From Pseudomonas sp. S04 (lineage in GTDB: Bacteria; Pseudomonadota; Gammaproteobacteria; Pseudomonadales; Pseudomonadaceae), in contig NZ_CP019427.1 in assembly GCF_009834545.1 (NCBI RefSeq), positions 1,527,001 through 1,591,000 on the forward strand: DNA of 64,000 bases, given 5' to 3'. Within the stretch, counting starts at the first letter, position 1. Each line of letters opens with the position of its first letter. The notes below the pieces were generated by a model. The model searched no databases. It was not told the DNA's origin and saw nothing but the letters and a program-made list of their open reading frames with translations. Positions 25,575 to 34,625 of this stretch are shown here, piece by piece. Made by a program: the position numbers and the translations under genes.

Positions 25575-26244
25575 GTGCGTCAGTCACCGTCGATGCCGAC
25601 TGTGCAGGCCCCATCGCGGGCAAGCCCGCTCCCACAATGTGAATTTGGCTGCTCGCAGATCCTGCATACACCAAGGACCGTGTGGGAGCGGGCTTGCCCG
25701 CGATAGCAGTGTGTCAGTCACCGTCGATGCCGACTGTGCAGGCCCCATCGCGGGCAAGCCCGCTCCCACAATGTGAATTTGGCTGCTCGCAGATCCTGCA
25801 TACACCAAGGACCGTGTGGGAGCGGGCTTGCCCGCGATAGCAGTGTGTCAGTCACCGTCGATGTCGACTGTGCAGGCCCCATCGCGGGCAAGCCCGCTCC
25901 CACAATGTGAATTTGGCTGCTCGCAGATCCTGCATACACCAAGGGCAGTGTGGGAGCGGGCTTGCCCGCGATAGCAGTGTGTCAGTCACCGTCGATGTCG
26001 ACTGTGCAGGCCCCATCGCGGGCAAGCCCGCTCCCACAATGTGAATTTGGCTGCTCGCAGATCCTGCATACACCAAGGACCGTGTGGGAGCGGGCTTGCC
26101 CGCGATAGCAGTGTGTCAGTCACCGTCGATGCCGACTGTGCAGGCCCCATCGCGGGCAAGCCCGCTCCCACAATGTGAATTTGGCTGCTCGCAGATCCTG
26201 CATACACCAAGGGCAGTGTGGGAGCGGGCTTGCCCGCGATAGCA
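25575..26244. repeat. Five tandem 134-bp units, each with two inverted REPs
   Basis: The array begins at GTGCGTCAGTCACC (25575) and runs for exactly five units of 134 bp (starts 25575, 25709, 25843, 25977, 26111); a partial sixth start follows at 26245. Each unit contains a REP on one strand (CATCGCGGGCAAGCCCGCTC) and one on the other (GAGCGGGCTTGCCCGCGATA), so there are ten REPs in all. Units differ at only a few sites: CGATGCCGAC versus CGATGTCGAC and AAGGACCG versus AAGGGCAG, in unlinked combinations. It lies between the DUF2937 gene and a convergent LysR gene. Confidence 0.95.
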
Positions 26245-26316
26245 GTGTGTCAGGCCCCATCGATGTCGCAGGTACTGGCCTCATCGCGAGAAGACGGACG
26301 TCAACGATGACGCGTA

Positions 26317-27234
26317 TCAGGTAGGCGCCAGCACGATGTAGTCCTCACCCACCTTGCGCCCATAGTCCTCCACCACCTGCTGGCACAGCGCGACAATCTC
26401 CTCGACCCATTCCGCACCCACTCGCCACGACACCACCACCTGCAGGTTGGGCGGGCGCTGGTCGATGGCCAGCAGGGTCAATTCGCCGCGCGCCAGTTCT
26501 TCGCTCACCAGTACCGGCGGCAAGGCGCCAATGCCGAAGCCGTCACGCAGCAGGCGGGTGATCGCCGACACCGAGTTCACACAGTTCAGGCGCGGCGCAA
26601 GCACACCGTTGGCCTGCATCAGGCTGAGCACTTCCTGGTGCGGGTGGGAGTTTTTCGAGTAGGTGATGATCCGCTCGCGAGCCAGTTCGGCGAGGCTCGC
26701 GTACTCGCGGTTGTAGATCGAGTTGCTGGCGACGATCCAGCCGATCGGGTGGCTGGCCAGCTCCAGGCTGCGCACGCTTTCCTGGCGCAGCAGGTCGGTT
26801 TGCAGGATCAGGTCGAGAAAGCCTTTTTGCAGTTGATCGCAGAGGTTGAGCGAGGTATCGGCGACCAGCTCGATTTCCAGTAACGGATAGTGATCGGTGA
26901 TTTGCGCCACCAGCGGGCTGAGCCAAGTGTGGATCACCGTGTCCATCACCCCGATGCGCACCCGACCGGCCTTGCTCGAGCGGGTTTCCAGGGACTGCTT
27001 GAGCGCCTGCATGGTGTCGATCATTTGCTCGGCATAGTCGAGCACCTTCAAGCCTTCAGGCGTCAGCTTCACGCCCCGCGAATCGCGCAGGAACAGCTTC
27101 ACCCCCAGCTCGCCTTCGAGCACTGCGATGCGGCTGGAAATCGAGGCCTGGGTGGTGAACAGCTTATCGGCGGTGAGACGAAAACTTTTCAGCCGGGCGA
27201 CCCAGACAAAGGTTTCGAGGAACTTGAGGTTCAT
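26317..27234 (-). CDS. LysR-type regulator, divergent from MFS-pxpABC
   Basis: A 305-residue LysR regulator. The helix-turn-helix fills about residues 3-62 (KFLETFVWVARLKSFRLTA, then TQASISSRIAVLEGELG). The effector domain starts near residue 92. Its start codon is 142 bases from the start of the MFS gene on the opposite strand, the classical arrangement for a LysR regulator controlling the divergent operon. I infer it responds to 5-oxoproline or a related compound imported by the MFS protein. Confidence 0.88.
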   Translation of the reverse strand: MNLKFLETFVWVARLKSFRLTADKLFTTQASISSRIAVLEGELGVKLFLRDSRGVKLTPEGLKVLDYAEQMIDTMQALKQSLETRSSKAGRVRIGVMDTVIHTWLSPLVAQITDHYPLLEIELVADTSLNLCDQLQKGFLDLILQTDLLRQESVRSLELASHPIGWIVASNSIYNREYASLAELARERIITYSKNSHPHQEVLSLMQANGVLAPRLNCVNSVSAITRLLRDGFGIGALPPVLVSEELARGELTLLAIDQRPPNLQVVVSWRVGAEWVEEIVALCQQVVEDYGRKVGEDYIVLAPT

Positions 27235-27376
27235 GAGATCAACTTTTTCTTATGTCTTGGCAGGGGTTTTATTAGTTGGACGGGCAGGGCGCCGTCGTCG
27301 AAAAATGCGCCAGAGCCCACGATATGCGTCGTAGCGGCTCAGAACAATACCAATAAAAATTACGCGGAGATTCGCC

Positions 27377-28669
27377 ATGAGTGCGCCCGACACGACCGAC
27401 GCCGTCCAGACCCCGGTCGGCAGCCGCCCCGGTCCCTTTGACTGGTATCGCAACATCAACCAGCAAGAGCGCCGTACCTTCTGGAGCTGCAAGATCGGTT
27501 ATGGCCTGGATGGCATGGACACCCAGATGCTCAGCTTCGTGGTGCCGACGCTCATCGCGATGTGGGGCATCACCACCGGCGAAGCCGGCTTGATCCACAC
27601 CAGCACCCTGATCGCCTCGGCCATCGGTGGCTGGGTCGCCGGGATCCTCTCCGACCGCATCGGCCGGGTGCGCACCTTGCAACTCACCGTGCTGTGGTTC
27701 GCCTTCTTCACCTTCCTCTGCGGCTTCGCGCAAAACTACGAGCAACTGCTGATCGCCAGGACCCTGATGGGCTTTGGCTTTGGTGGTGAATGGACCGCTG
27801 GCGCGGTACTGATCGGCGAAGTGATTCGCGCCAAGGACCGCGGCAAGGCCGTGGGCATGGTGCAATCGGGCTGGGCCCTGGGTTGGGGCCTGACGGCGAT
27901 CCTCTACGCCGTGCTGTTTTCCCTGCTGCCGCCCGAAGATGCCTGGCGCGCGCTGTTCCTGTTGGGCATCGTGCCCGCCGTGTTTGTGATCTTCGTCCGT
28001 CGCCTGGTCAAGGACCCGGAAATCTATCGTGAAGCCAAGGCCCGCCAGGAGCCGAGCAACCCGTCGAAGTTCTACGAGATCTTCGCCCCCGGCATGCTCA
28101 GCACCACGATTCGCGCCTCGCTGCTGACCACCGGCGCCCTCGGCGGGTACTACGCAATCACTTCCTGGCTGCCGACTTTCCTGAAAAACGAGCGTGGCTT
28201 GAGCGTGCTCGGCACTGGCGGTTACCTGGCCATGGTGATTGTCGGCTCCTACGTCGGCTACGTGATCAGCGCGTATCTGACCGATATTCTGGGGCGCAAG
28301 AAGAACTTCATTCTGTTCGCGGTCGGTTCGTTCACCATTGTCCTGCTCTACACCCAGTTGCCGGTCAGCAATGGCGTGATGTTGTGGCTGGGCTTTCCCC
28401 TGGGCTTTTTTGCCTCGGGCATCTTCAGCGGCATGGGCGCCTTCCTCACCGAGCTGTTTCCGACTCGCATCCGGGGCTCGGGCCAGGGTTTTTGCTACAA
28501 CGTCGGCCGCGCTCTGGCGGCGCTGTTCCCGCTGCTGATCGGCCTGCTCAGCCAGACCGTGCCGCTCAGTGTGGGGATTGGGGCGTTCGCGGCGGTGTCC
28601 TACGGTGTGGTGATCCTGGCGGCCCTGAGCCTGCCGGAAACCCGTGGCAAGCAACTCGACGCGCAGTAA
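27377..28669 (+). CDS. MFS transporter, aromatic acid/sugar acid symporter type
   Basis: A 430-residue 12-helix transporter. It carries the MFS loop 2-3 signature as GILSDRIGRVRTLQ and a repeat of it in the second half, LTDILGRKKNFILF. KIGYGLDGMDTQMLSFVVPTL opens the first helix. CGGAG lies shortly before the ATG. It is divergent from a LysR gene and precedes pxpABC by 67 bases. By context it may import 5-oxoproline (pyroglutamate) or a relative; the family is broad and includes sialic acid and benzoate carriers, so this is inference. Confidence 0.85.
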   Translation: MSAPDTTDAVQTPVGSRPGPFDWYRNINQQERRTFWSCKIGYGLDGMDTQMLSFVVPTLIAMWGITTGEAGLIHTSTLIASAIGGWVAGILSDRIGRVRTLQLTVLWFAFFTFLCGFAQNYEQLLIARTLMGFGFGGEWTAGAVLIGEVIRAKDRGKAVGMVQSGWALGWGLTAILYAVLFSLLPPEDAWRALFLLGIVPAVFVIFVRRLVKDPEIYREAKARQEPSNPSKFYEIFAPGMLSTTIRASLLTTGALGGYYAITSWLPTFLKNERGLSVLGTGGYLAMVIVGSYVGYVISAYLTDILGRKKNFILFAVGSFTIVLLYTQLPVSNGVMLWLGFPLGFFASGIFSGMGAFLTELFPTRIRGSGQGFCYNVGRALAALFPLLIGLLSQTVPLSVGIGAFAAVSYGVVILAALSLPETRGKQLDAQ

Positions 28670-28680
28670 CTGCTAATCTG

Positions 28681-28700
28681 CGGGGCTGCTCGAAGCCCCG
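28681..28700. promoter_or_regulatory. Hairpin between MFS gene and pxpA
   Basis: CGGGGCT (28681-28687) and AGCCCCG (28694-28700) form a perfect 7-bp stem with a 6-base loop, starting 12 bases after the MFS stop. No T-run follows. It may attenuate or partially separate expression of the transporter and the enzyme genes. Confidence 0.4.
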
Positions 28701-28736
28701 TGGTCAAAACGATAAAAATTCACAGGAGCACTCACC

Positions 28737-29489
28737 GTGAGCCGCCTGTTACTGAACTGCGATATCGGCGAAAGCTTTGGCAACTGGACCATGGGTCTGG
28801 ATGCCGAGGTGATGCCGTTCATTGATTGCGCCAACATCGCCTGCGGTTTCCATGCCGGTGACCCCAGCATCATGCGCCAGACCGTCAGCCTGGCCCTGAG
28901 CCATGGCGTGCGGGTCGGCGCCCATCCGGCCTATCAGGACCTGCAAGGGTTTGGCCGCCGGTCCATGGCCTACAGCGCCCAGGAAATCCAGGACCTGCTG
29001 CATTATCAGGTCGGCGCGCTGGACGGCATCTGCCGCGCCCAGGGTGCACGCGTGAGCTACGTCAAACCCCACGGCGCGATGTACAACGACATGATGGCCA
29101 ACCCGGCGCAGTTGCGCGCCGTGATCCAGGCCGTCGCGGCCTACGACCGGCAACTGCCGCTGATGCTGATGGCCACCCGTGACAACCGCGCGGCCCAGGC
29201 GTTGGGCGATGAGTACGGTGTGACGCTGTGGTTCGAAGCCTTCGCCGATCGTGCCTACGACAGCGCCGGGCATCTGGTGTCGCGGCAGTTGCCGGGTGCG
29301 GTGCATCACGCTGCCGAGAAAATCATCGAGCAGGCGCTGGTCATTGCCCGTGGCGGTGAGTTGCTCGCCAGCGATGGCAGCCCTCTGTTGCTGCAGGCCA
29401 ACACCCTGTGTGTGCACGGTGACAACGCCAGTTCCGTGGCAGCCGTGCAGCGTATCCGCGAGGCCTTGAATCAGCAGAGCCCATCATGA
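28737..29489 (+). CDS. pxpA: 5-oxoprolinase subunit A (LamB/YcsF family)
   Basis: A 250-residue LamB/YcsF-family protein. The opening [18 protein letters not shown] and the block [18 protein letters not shown] are diagnostic, with [10 protein letters not shown] further on. The start is GTG 28737 with AGGAG 8 bases upstream. With pxpB and pxpC it forms the ATP-dependent 5-oxoprolinase that converts 5-oxoproline (a spontaneous glutamine/glutathione damage product) to glutamate. Its stop overlaps the start of pxpB by 4 bases. Confidence 0.93.
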   Translation: MSRLLLNCDIGESFGNWTMGLDAEVMPFIDCANIACGFHAGDPSIMRQTVSLALSHGVRVGAHPAYQDLQGFGRRSMAYSAQEIQDLLHYQVGALDGICRAQGARVSYVKPHGAMYNDMMANPAQLRAVIQAVAAYDRQLPLMLMATRDNRAAQALGDEYGVTLWFEAFADRAYDSAGHLVSRQLPGAVHHAAEKIIEQALVIARGGELLASDGSPLLLQANTLCVHGDNASSVAAVQRIREALNQQSPS

Positions 29490-30190
29490 AGCCACGGGTT
29501 GAAGTGGTAGCGATCGATTGCCTGATGGTCCGTCTGTTCGATGAGATCGCCGAAAGCAACATGCCGTGGATGCTCGCTGCCTGCGTGCGGCTACGGGAAA
29601 ATTTCGCCGGGCACCTGATCGACCTGGTGCCGTCCTACACCACCTTGATGGTGCATTACGACCTGCTCGCCCTGAGCCCGGCCCAGGCTCGGGAGCTGAT
29701 TGCCCAAGCCCTGAACGGTCTGACGCCGGATGCCCAGGCCAGTGGTCAATGTCATGTGCTGCCGGTCTGGTACCACCCAAGTGTCGGCCCGGAGCTGAGC
29801 CTGCTGGCGCAGCGCAGTGGCTTGGCAGTGGATGAGGTGATCCGCCGGCACAGTGAGCGCGAGTACCAGGTGTTCGCCCTCGGGTTTGCCCCGGGTTTTG
29901 CCTTCATGGGCCTGGTGGAAGAAGTGCTGGCCGCGCCGCGCCTCAATACCCCGCGCAAGCGGGTGGCGGCCGGCAGCGTCGGGGTTGCCGAGCGCCAGAC
30001 GGCGGCCTATCCGGTGGTGTCGCCGGGTGGCTGGAACCTGATTGGCCGCACCCCGGCCAGACTGTTCGACCGTGGCCGGGATGGCTACAGCCTGATGCAG
30101 CCGGGCGATACCGTGCGTTTCGCCGCGGTCAGCCACGCCGAGTTCGTCAACCTGGGTGGCGATGACACCCCGCTGGAGGTATCGGCATGA
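29486..30190 (+). CDS. pxpB: 5-oxoprolinase subunit B (KipI family)
   Basis: A 234-residue protein of the KipI/carboxyltransferase-domain 1 type. The blocks [30 protein letters not shown] and [21 protein letters not shown] are typical. ATG 29486 overlaps the pxpA stop in ATGA and its own stop overlaps the start of pxpC in ATGA, so all three subunits are translationally coupled. PxpB and PxpC form the phosphoryl and dehydration part of the 5-oxoprolinase complex. Confidence 0.93.
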   Translation: MKPRVEVVAIDCLMVRLFDEIAESNMPWMLAACVRLRENFAGHLIDLVPSYTTLMVHYDLLALSPAQARELIAQALNGLTPDAQASGQCHVLPVWYHPSVGPELSLLAQRSGLAVDEVIRRHSEREYQVFALGFAPGFAFMGLVEEVLAAPRLNTPRKRVAAGSVGVAERQTAAYPVVSPGGWNLIGRTPARLFDRGRDGYSLMQPGDTVRFAAVSHAEFVNLGGDDTPLEVSA

Positions 30191-31104
30191 GCCGCTTGAG
30201 CATTGAGGCCAGCACGCCGCTGTGCCTGTTGCAGGATGCCGGGCGCTTCGGCGTGCGCCACCTGGGCGTGACCCAGGGCGGGGCGGCGGACTGGTTGTCG
30301 ATGTCCTGGGCCAACCGCTTGCTGGGCAACTCGCTGGAGGCGGCGGTGATCGAGGTGACTCTCGGCGGCTTGACCCTGCAGGCGCAGGACGATTGTTGTC
30401 TGGCGCTGGCGGGGGCCGACCTCGGCGCGTTGCTGGATGGCCAGCCCCTGGCACCGTGGCGCAGTTTTATCCTGCGCCAGGGCCAGCGCTTGCAGTTCAC
30501 CCAACCGCGGCTGGGCGCGCGGGCTTACCTGGCGGCGCCCGGCGGCTTCGTTGCGCCGCAGGTGTTGGGCAGTTGCGCCACTGTAGTGCGGGAGGAGCTG
30601 GGCGGGCTGGACGGCTTCGGTCGCCCGCTGGCCAAGGGCGCGGAACTGAGTTACGCCGGGCCTGCAGCGACAGTGCGCGAAGTGCCGGTCGAGCAGCGCC
30701 CGGACTTCGGCCGTGCGCCGGTGCTGGATCTGGTGCTGGGTGCGCAACATGGTGAGTTCAGTGGGCAAAGCCTGTTCGATGCCTTCAACAGCGCCTGGAC
30801 CCTGGACACCCGCGCCGACCGCATGGGCATGCGTTTGCTGGGCCCAGCCTTGCAGTATCAGGGCCGACCGATGATCTCCGAAGGCATTCCGCTGGGCGCG
30901 GTGCAGGTGCCGCCAGACGGGCAGCCGATCGTCTTGCTCAACGACCGGCAGACCATTGGCGGTTATCCACGGTTGGGGGCGCTGACGCCACTGGCCCTGG
31001 CCCGTCTGGCGCAGCGCCTGCCGGGGCAGTCGGTGCGGCTGGCCCCGGTGGTACAGGAGACCGCGCATCGTCAGCACCGGGAATTGCTGCAGCGGTTCAG
31101 GTGA
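30187..31104 (+). CDS. pxpC: 5-oxoprolinase subunit C (biotin-dependent carboxyltransferase-like)
   Basis: A 305-residue protein of the KipA/carboxyltransferase-domain 2 family. Characteristic blocks are LLQDAGRFGVRHLGVTQGG, DRMGMRLLGP and ISEGIPLGAVQVPPDGQP, and VLLNDRQTIGGYPRLG. The start overlaps the pxpB stop. It completes the 5-oxoprolinase set; downstream are only REP sequences, so the operon ends here. The MFS transporter and the divergent LysR gene are the likely uptake and control parts. Confidence 0.93.
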   Translation: MSRLSIEASTPLCLLQDAGRFGVRHLGVTQGGAADWLSMSWANRLLGNSLEAAVIEVTLGGLTLQAQDDCCLALAGADLGALLDGQPLAPWRSFILRQGQRLQFTQPRLGARAYLAAPGGFVAPQVLGSCATVVREELGGLDGFGRPLAKGAELSYAGPAATVREVPVEQRPDFGRAPVLDLVLGAQHGEFSGQSLFDAFNSAWTLDTRADRMGMRLLGPALQYQGRPMISEGIPLGAVQVPPDGQPIVLLNDRQTIGGYPRLGALTPLALARLAQRLPGQSVRLAPVVQETAHRQHRELLQRFR

Positions 31105-31126
31105 TCGCAGGCTTAGCTAGGGACAT

Positions 31127-31223
31127 TGTAGGAGCGAGCTTGCTCGCGAAGAGGCCTGCACAGCCCCTTTGCCATCGCGAGCAGGTTTTGCATACACCCA
31201 CAACCTTTGTGGGAGCGGGCCTT
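31127..31223. repeat. REP cluster after pxpC
   Basis: Three REP-like pieces are seen: TGTAGGAGCGAGCTTGCTCG at 31127, CCATCGCGAGCAGG at 31172, and TTGTGGGAGCGGGCCTT at 31207. The first two are inverted relative to each other as in a REP doublet; the third belongs to the GTGGGAGCGGG class and is broken on its 3' side. They occupy the space between convergent pxpC and the VWA gene. Confidence 0.8.
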
Positions 31224-31246
31224 GGGTGTGCCCGACCGTCAACCGG

Positions 31247-32425
31247 TCATTTGGAGAGAAACCGCATCCCTTCTTCCAGCCCACGCAAGGTCAGGGGATA
31301 CATCTGGTCCTCGATCAAATCGCGCACGATCTTGGTCGAAGAGGTGTAGCCCCACGTATCTTTCGGATAGGGGTTGATCCAGATGAGCTTCTTGTACTTC
31401 TCCATGAAGCGCTGCATCCACACGTAACCCGGTTCTTCGTTCCAGTGCTCGACACTGCCGCCAGCCTGGGTGATTTCATAGGGGGCCATTGCGGCGTCAC
31501 CGATGAAGATCACTTTGTAGTCGGCGCCGTACTTGTGCAGCAGGTCCTGGGTCGAGGTGCGCTCGGAGGTGCGGCGCATGTTGTTCTTCCACACCGACTC
31601 ATACACGAAGTTGTGGAAGTAGTAGTACTCCAGGTGCTTGAACTCGGTCTTGCAGGCTGAGAACAGTTCCTCGCAAGTCTTTACGTGGGCGTCCATCGAG
31701 CCGCCGATGTCGAACAGCAGCAACAGCTTGACCGTGTTGCGTCGCTCTGGCCGCATCTGGATATTCAGCAGCCCGGCATCGCGCGCGGTGTGGTCGATGG
31801 TGCCATCGATGTCCAGCTCTTCCGCCGCACCCTGGCGCGCAAACTTGCGCAACCGGCGCAGGGCCACCTTGATGTTGCGTGTGCCCAGCTCCACCGAGTC
31901 GTCGAGGTTCTTGTACTCGCGCTGATCCCAGACTTTGACTGCCTTGCCCTGGCGCTTGCCGGCATCGCCGACCCGGATCCCTTCCGGGTTGAAGCCGCCG
32001 GAGCCGAAAGGGCTGGTGCCGCCGGTGCCGATCCATTTGTTGCCGCCGGCGTGGCGTTCCTTTTGTTCTTCGAGACGCTTCTTGAACTCTTCGATCAGCT
32101 TGTCCAGACCACCCAGGGACTGGATCTGCGCGCGCTCCTCATCGCTGAGCGAGCGCTCGAACTCCTTGCGCAACCAGTCTTCGGGAATCAACGCTTGAAG
32201 GTGGTCGTCGAGTTTTTCCAGGCCATTGAAGTAGGCACCGAACGCCCGGTCGAACTTGTCGAAATGCCGTTCGTCCTTGACCAGGATCGCCCGCGCCAGG
32301 TAGTAGAACTCGTCCATGTCGGCGAAGGTCACGCGCTGTTTCAGCGCGTTGATCAGGTCCAGCAGTTCGCGCACCGAGACCGGAACCTTGGCCGCGCGCA
32401 TTTCATTGAACAGGTTGAGCAGCAT
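31247..32425 (-). CDS. VWA domain protein (CoxE-like), partner of MoxR ATPase
   Basis: A 392-residue protein with an N-terminal helical region and a C-terminal von Willebrand A-type domain from about residue 230. The metal-ion site motif is LLFDIGGSMDAHV, which is DxGxS where the classical MIDAS has DxSxS. The start ATG is 12 bases after the stop of the MoxR gene, so the two form a pair. Such pairs usually act as a chaperone-like module that assembles or activates another protein; the client is not obvious here. Confidence 0.85.
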   Translation of the reverse strand: MLLNLFNEMRAAKVPVSVRELLDLINALKQRVTFADMDEFYYLARAILVKDERHFDKFDRAFGAYFNGLEKLDDHLQALIPEDWLRKEFERSLSDEERAQIQSLGGLDKLIEEFKKRLEEQKERHAGGNKWIGTGGTSPFGSGGFNPEGIRVGDAGKRQGKAVKVWDQREYKNLDDSVELGTRNIKVALRRLRKFARQGAAEELDIDGTIDHTARDAGLLNIQMRPERRNTVKLLLLFDIGGSMDAHVKTCEELFSACKTEFKHLEYYYFHNFVYESVWKNNMRRTSERTSTQDLLHKYGADYKVIFIGDAAMAPYEITQAGGSVEHWNEEPGYVWMQRFMEKYKKLIWINPYPKDTWGYTSSTKIVRDLIEDQMYPLTLRGLEEGMRFLSK

Positions 32426-32437
32426 GGCAGCAGCCTC

Positions 32438-33283
32438 TTAGCGGGTGCCGCGACGGCTCATGAACGCCAGGCGCTCGAGCAACTGCACGTCCTGCTCATT
32501 TTTCACCAGGGCCCCGGCCAGCGGTGGAATGGCCTTGGTCGGATCGCGTTCGCGCAGCACCGCTTCGCCGATGTTGTCGGCCATCAGCAGCTTGAGCCAG
32601 TCCACCAGTTCCGAGGTCGATGGCTTTTTCTTCAGGCCCGGCACCTTGCGCACGTCGAAGAACACGTCCAGCGCTTCGCTGACCAGGTCTTTTTTGATGT
32701 CCGGGTAGTGCACGTCGACGATCTTCTGCAGGGTAGTGCGGTCCGGGAAGGCGATGTAGTGGAAGAAGCAGCGGCGCAGGAAAGCGTCCGGCAGCTCTTT
32801 TTCGTTGTTGGAGGTAATGATGATGATCGGGCGTTGCTTGGCCTTGATGGTCTCGTCGATTTCGTAGACGTAGAACTCCATCTTGTCGAGTTCTTGCAGC
32901 AGGTCGTTGGGGAACTCGATGTCGGCCTTATCGATTTCGTCGATCAGCAGGATCACCCGCTCCTCCGACTCGAAGGCTTCCCACAGCTTGCCCTTCTTCA
33001 GGTAGTTGCGGATGTCATGGACCTTGTCCACGCCCAGTTGCGAATCGCGCAGGCGGCTGACCGCGTCGTATTCATACAGTCCCTGGTGAGCCTTGGTGGT
33101 GGACTTGATATGCCAGGTGATCAGGCGCGCACCGAAGGACTCGGCCAGTTGCTCGGCAAGCATGGTCTTGCCGGTGCCCGGCTCACCCTTGACCAGCAGT
33201 GGCCGCTCCAGGGTAATGGCGGCGTTGACCGCCAGCTTCAGGTCATCGGTGGCGACGTATGCGCGGGTGCCTTCGAACTTCAT
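32438..33283 (-). CDS. MoxR-family AAA+ ATPase
   Basis: A 281-residue AAA+ ATPase. The Walker A is GEPGTGKTMLAEQLAE (about residues 31-46) and the Walker B VILLIDEIDKADIEF, with sensor 1 in IIITSNNEKELPDAF and the arginine finger region following. The start at 33283 is preceded by GAGGAATTACCG. It is upstream of the VWA gene by 12 bases in one operon. Together they resemble MoxR-VWA modules used for metal insertion or enzyme maturation, but their target is unknown. Confidence 0.92.
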   Translation of the reverse strand: MKFEGTRAYVATDDLKLAVNAAITLERPLLVKGEPGTGKTMLAEQLAESFGARLITWHIKSTTKAHQGLYEYDAVSRLRDSQLGVDKVHDIRNYLKKGKLWEAFESEERVILLIDEIDKADIEFPNDLLQELDKMEFYVYEIDETIKAKQRPIIIITSNNEKELPDAFLRRCFFHYIAFPDRTTLQKIVDVHYPDIKKDLVSEALDVFFDVRKVPGLKKKPSTSELVDWLKLLMADNIGEAVLRERDPTKAIPPLAGALVKNEQDVQLLERLAFMSRRGTR

Positions 33284-33425
33284 CGGTAATTCCTCGAACA
33301 GTAGCGCCGACCTGCGCCGGGCAGGGCGGGGGAAAGAGATCACATGCCCGACTATAACGCGGCGCCCGGTCGACTGTGAACGCAGACGGCTTATTCAGTC
33401 TCTGAATGGGGCGTCACATGGTGAC

Positions 33426-34499
33426 TCAGTCAGCTGACGGCTTTGGCTGCTCGTATCGTGCATTAAAAGCCTTGATGAAGCCGTTACGCAGAATCTGCAG
33501 GAAGGCCTGGAAGGCGCTGATGTCCTGTTTATGCACGCTGCCACTGAGTTCGACCCGGGTAGCGAACTGGTTTTTCGGTTGATTCTTGAGCACGGTTTCA
33601 GTGGTGCCCACCAATGCCTCCCAGACCGAACGGAAGATGCCTTTCTTTTCGTTGGCTACATCCTGCTGCCAGTTGAACACATCGACATCACGCAGCAGGG
33701 GCTTGATGTAGCCCTTGAGCTGGCCCTTGTTGGCCTGGGCTTCGATGACCACGTCACCGTGGCCGGCATTGAAGTCGAACTTGCCGTAGGCCGCGGCGAA
33801 GTCGTTCATGCGCTTGAGTTCGATGTCCTTGACCCGCAGGCGGAACTCGAACTCCTCGAAATTGCTCAGGGGGTCGAAGGTGGCGGTGGTTTCCAGCGGG
33901 GCGTGCCCCAGCAGCAGGGCCTTGCCCTCGAAACGTGCGTCGCGTCGGCCCTTGACGTCCACCACGTTGGTCAGGTTGAACACGCTGGCATCGACCTGGG
34001 TGGCCTGCATGTCGACCGGCGGCTTGGAAGTGAAGTTGTGAAAGGTAATCCGCCCGTTATCGATGCGTACTTCGTCCAGGGTGATGGGCAGCAGTTTGCC
34101 CAGCTGTGCCCGCCAGTCGGTGCCACGACCGGTCTGGGAGGCTTGCTTGTTGCCGCCGTCGACGAAATTCAGTTCGGGTTTGACGAACAGCACCTTGGCC
34201 ACCACGGCGTGGTCGTACCACAGTGAATGCCAACTGACGGACAGGTCGATCAGCGGCGCCTTGACGAACGGTACCGGAACCTTGCCCTGGACCTTGACGA
34301 TCTGCAGCCCGTTGATCCGGTAGGCGCCGCGCCACAAGGCCAGGTCGACATCGCTGATCTGCCCGCGGTAGTCACCCATCTCGGCCAGCTTGTCGTTCAG
34401 GTAGTCGCGCACCAGGTAGGGCAGGGCGACGTGCAGGGCCACCAGCAGCAACGTTATGCCGGCCAGCGACCAGAGGGGCCAACGGTATCGACGTTTCAT
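33426..34499 (-). CDS. DUF748 (AsmA-like) membrane-anchored protein
   Basis: A 357-residue protein with one N-terminal membrane anchor ([21 protein letters not shown], residues 7-27) and a long beta-rich periplasmic part, as in the DUF748/AsmA-like family implicated in envelope biogenesis or lipid transport. The block [27 protein letters not shown] opens the AsmA-like fold. It is divergent from cysK with 126 bases between starts. Cellular role unknown. Confidence 0.8.
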   Translation of the reverse strand: MKRRYRWPLWSLAGITLLLVALHVALPYLVRDYLNDKLAEMGDYRGQISDVDLALWRGAYRINGLQIVKVQGKVPVPFVKAPLIDLSVSWHSLWYDHAVVAKVLFVKPELNFVDGGNKQASQTGRGTDWRAQLGKLLPITLDEVRIDNGRITFHNFTSKPPVDMQATQVDASVFNLTNVVDVKGRRDARFEGKALLLGHAPLETTATFDPLSNFEEFEFRLRVKDIELKRMNDFAAAYGKFDFNAGHGDVVIEAQANKGQLKGYIKPLLRDVDVFNWQQDVANEKKGIFRSVWEALVGTTETVLKNQPKNQFATRVELSGSVHKQDISAFQAFLQILRNGFIKAFNARYEQPKPSAD

Positions 34500-34625
34500 G
34501 GCGTCTCGCTCAGGTTGTATAAAACGATGGACTGCGCGGGCGCGCAGACGTTCGTCTCGACTGGACGCCCAAGGGTGCGAGGCATACCCTTGAAGGCTTC
34601 TTCAATGCTGTACAAGGACCCAGCC

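Noticed and set aside
25584..26210. Four identical 74-codon minus-strand frames at 134-bp spacing
   Set aside because: They follow the tandem REP units exactly and encode only REP-derived sequence.
25575..26244. CRISPR array
   Set aside because: Spacing and length are wrong: whole 134-bp units repeat including the would-be spacers, and no cas genes are present.
31685..33289. A 534-codon plus-strand frame opposite the VWA and MoxR genes
   Set aside because: It runs antisense across two clear genes and has no ribosome site or family resemblance.
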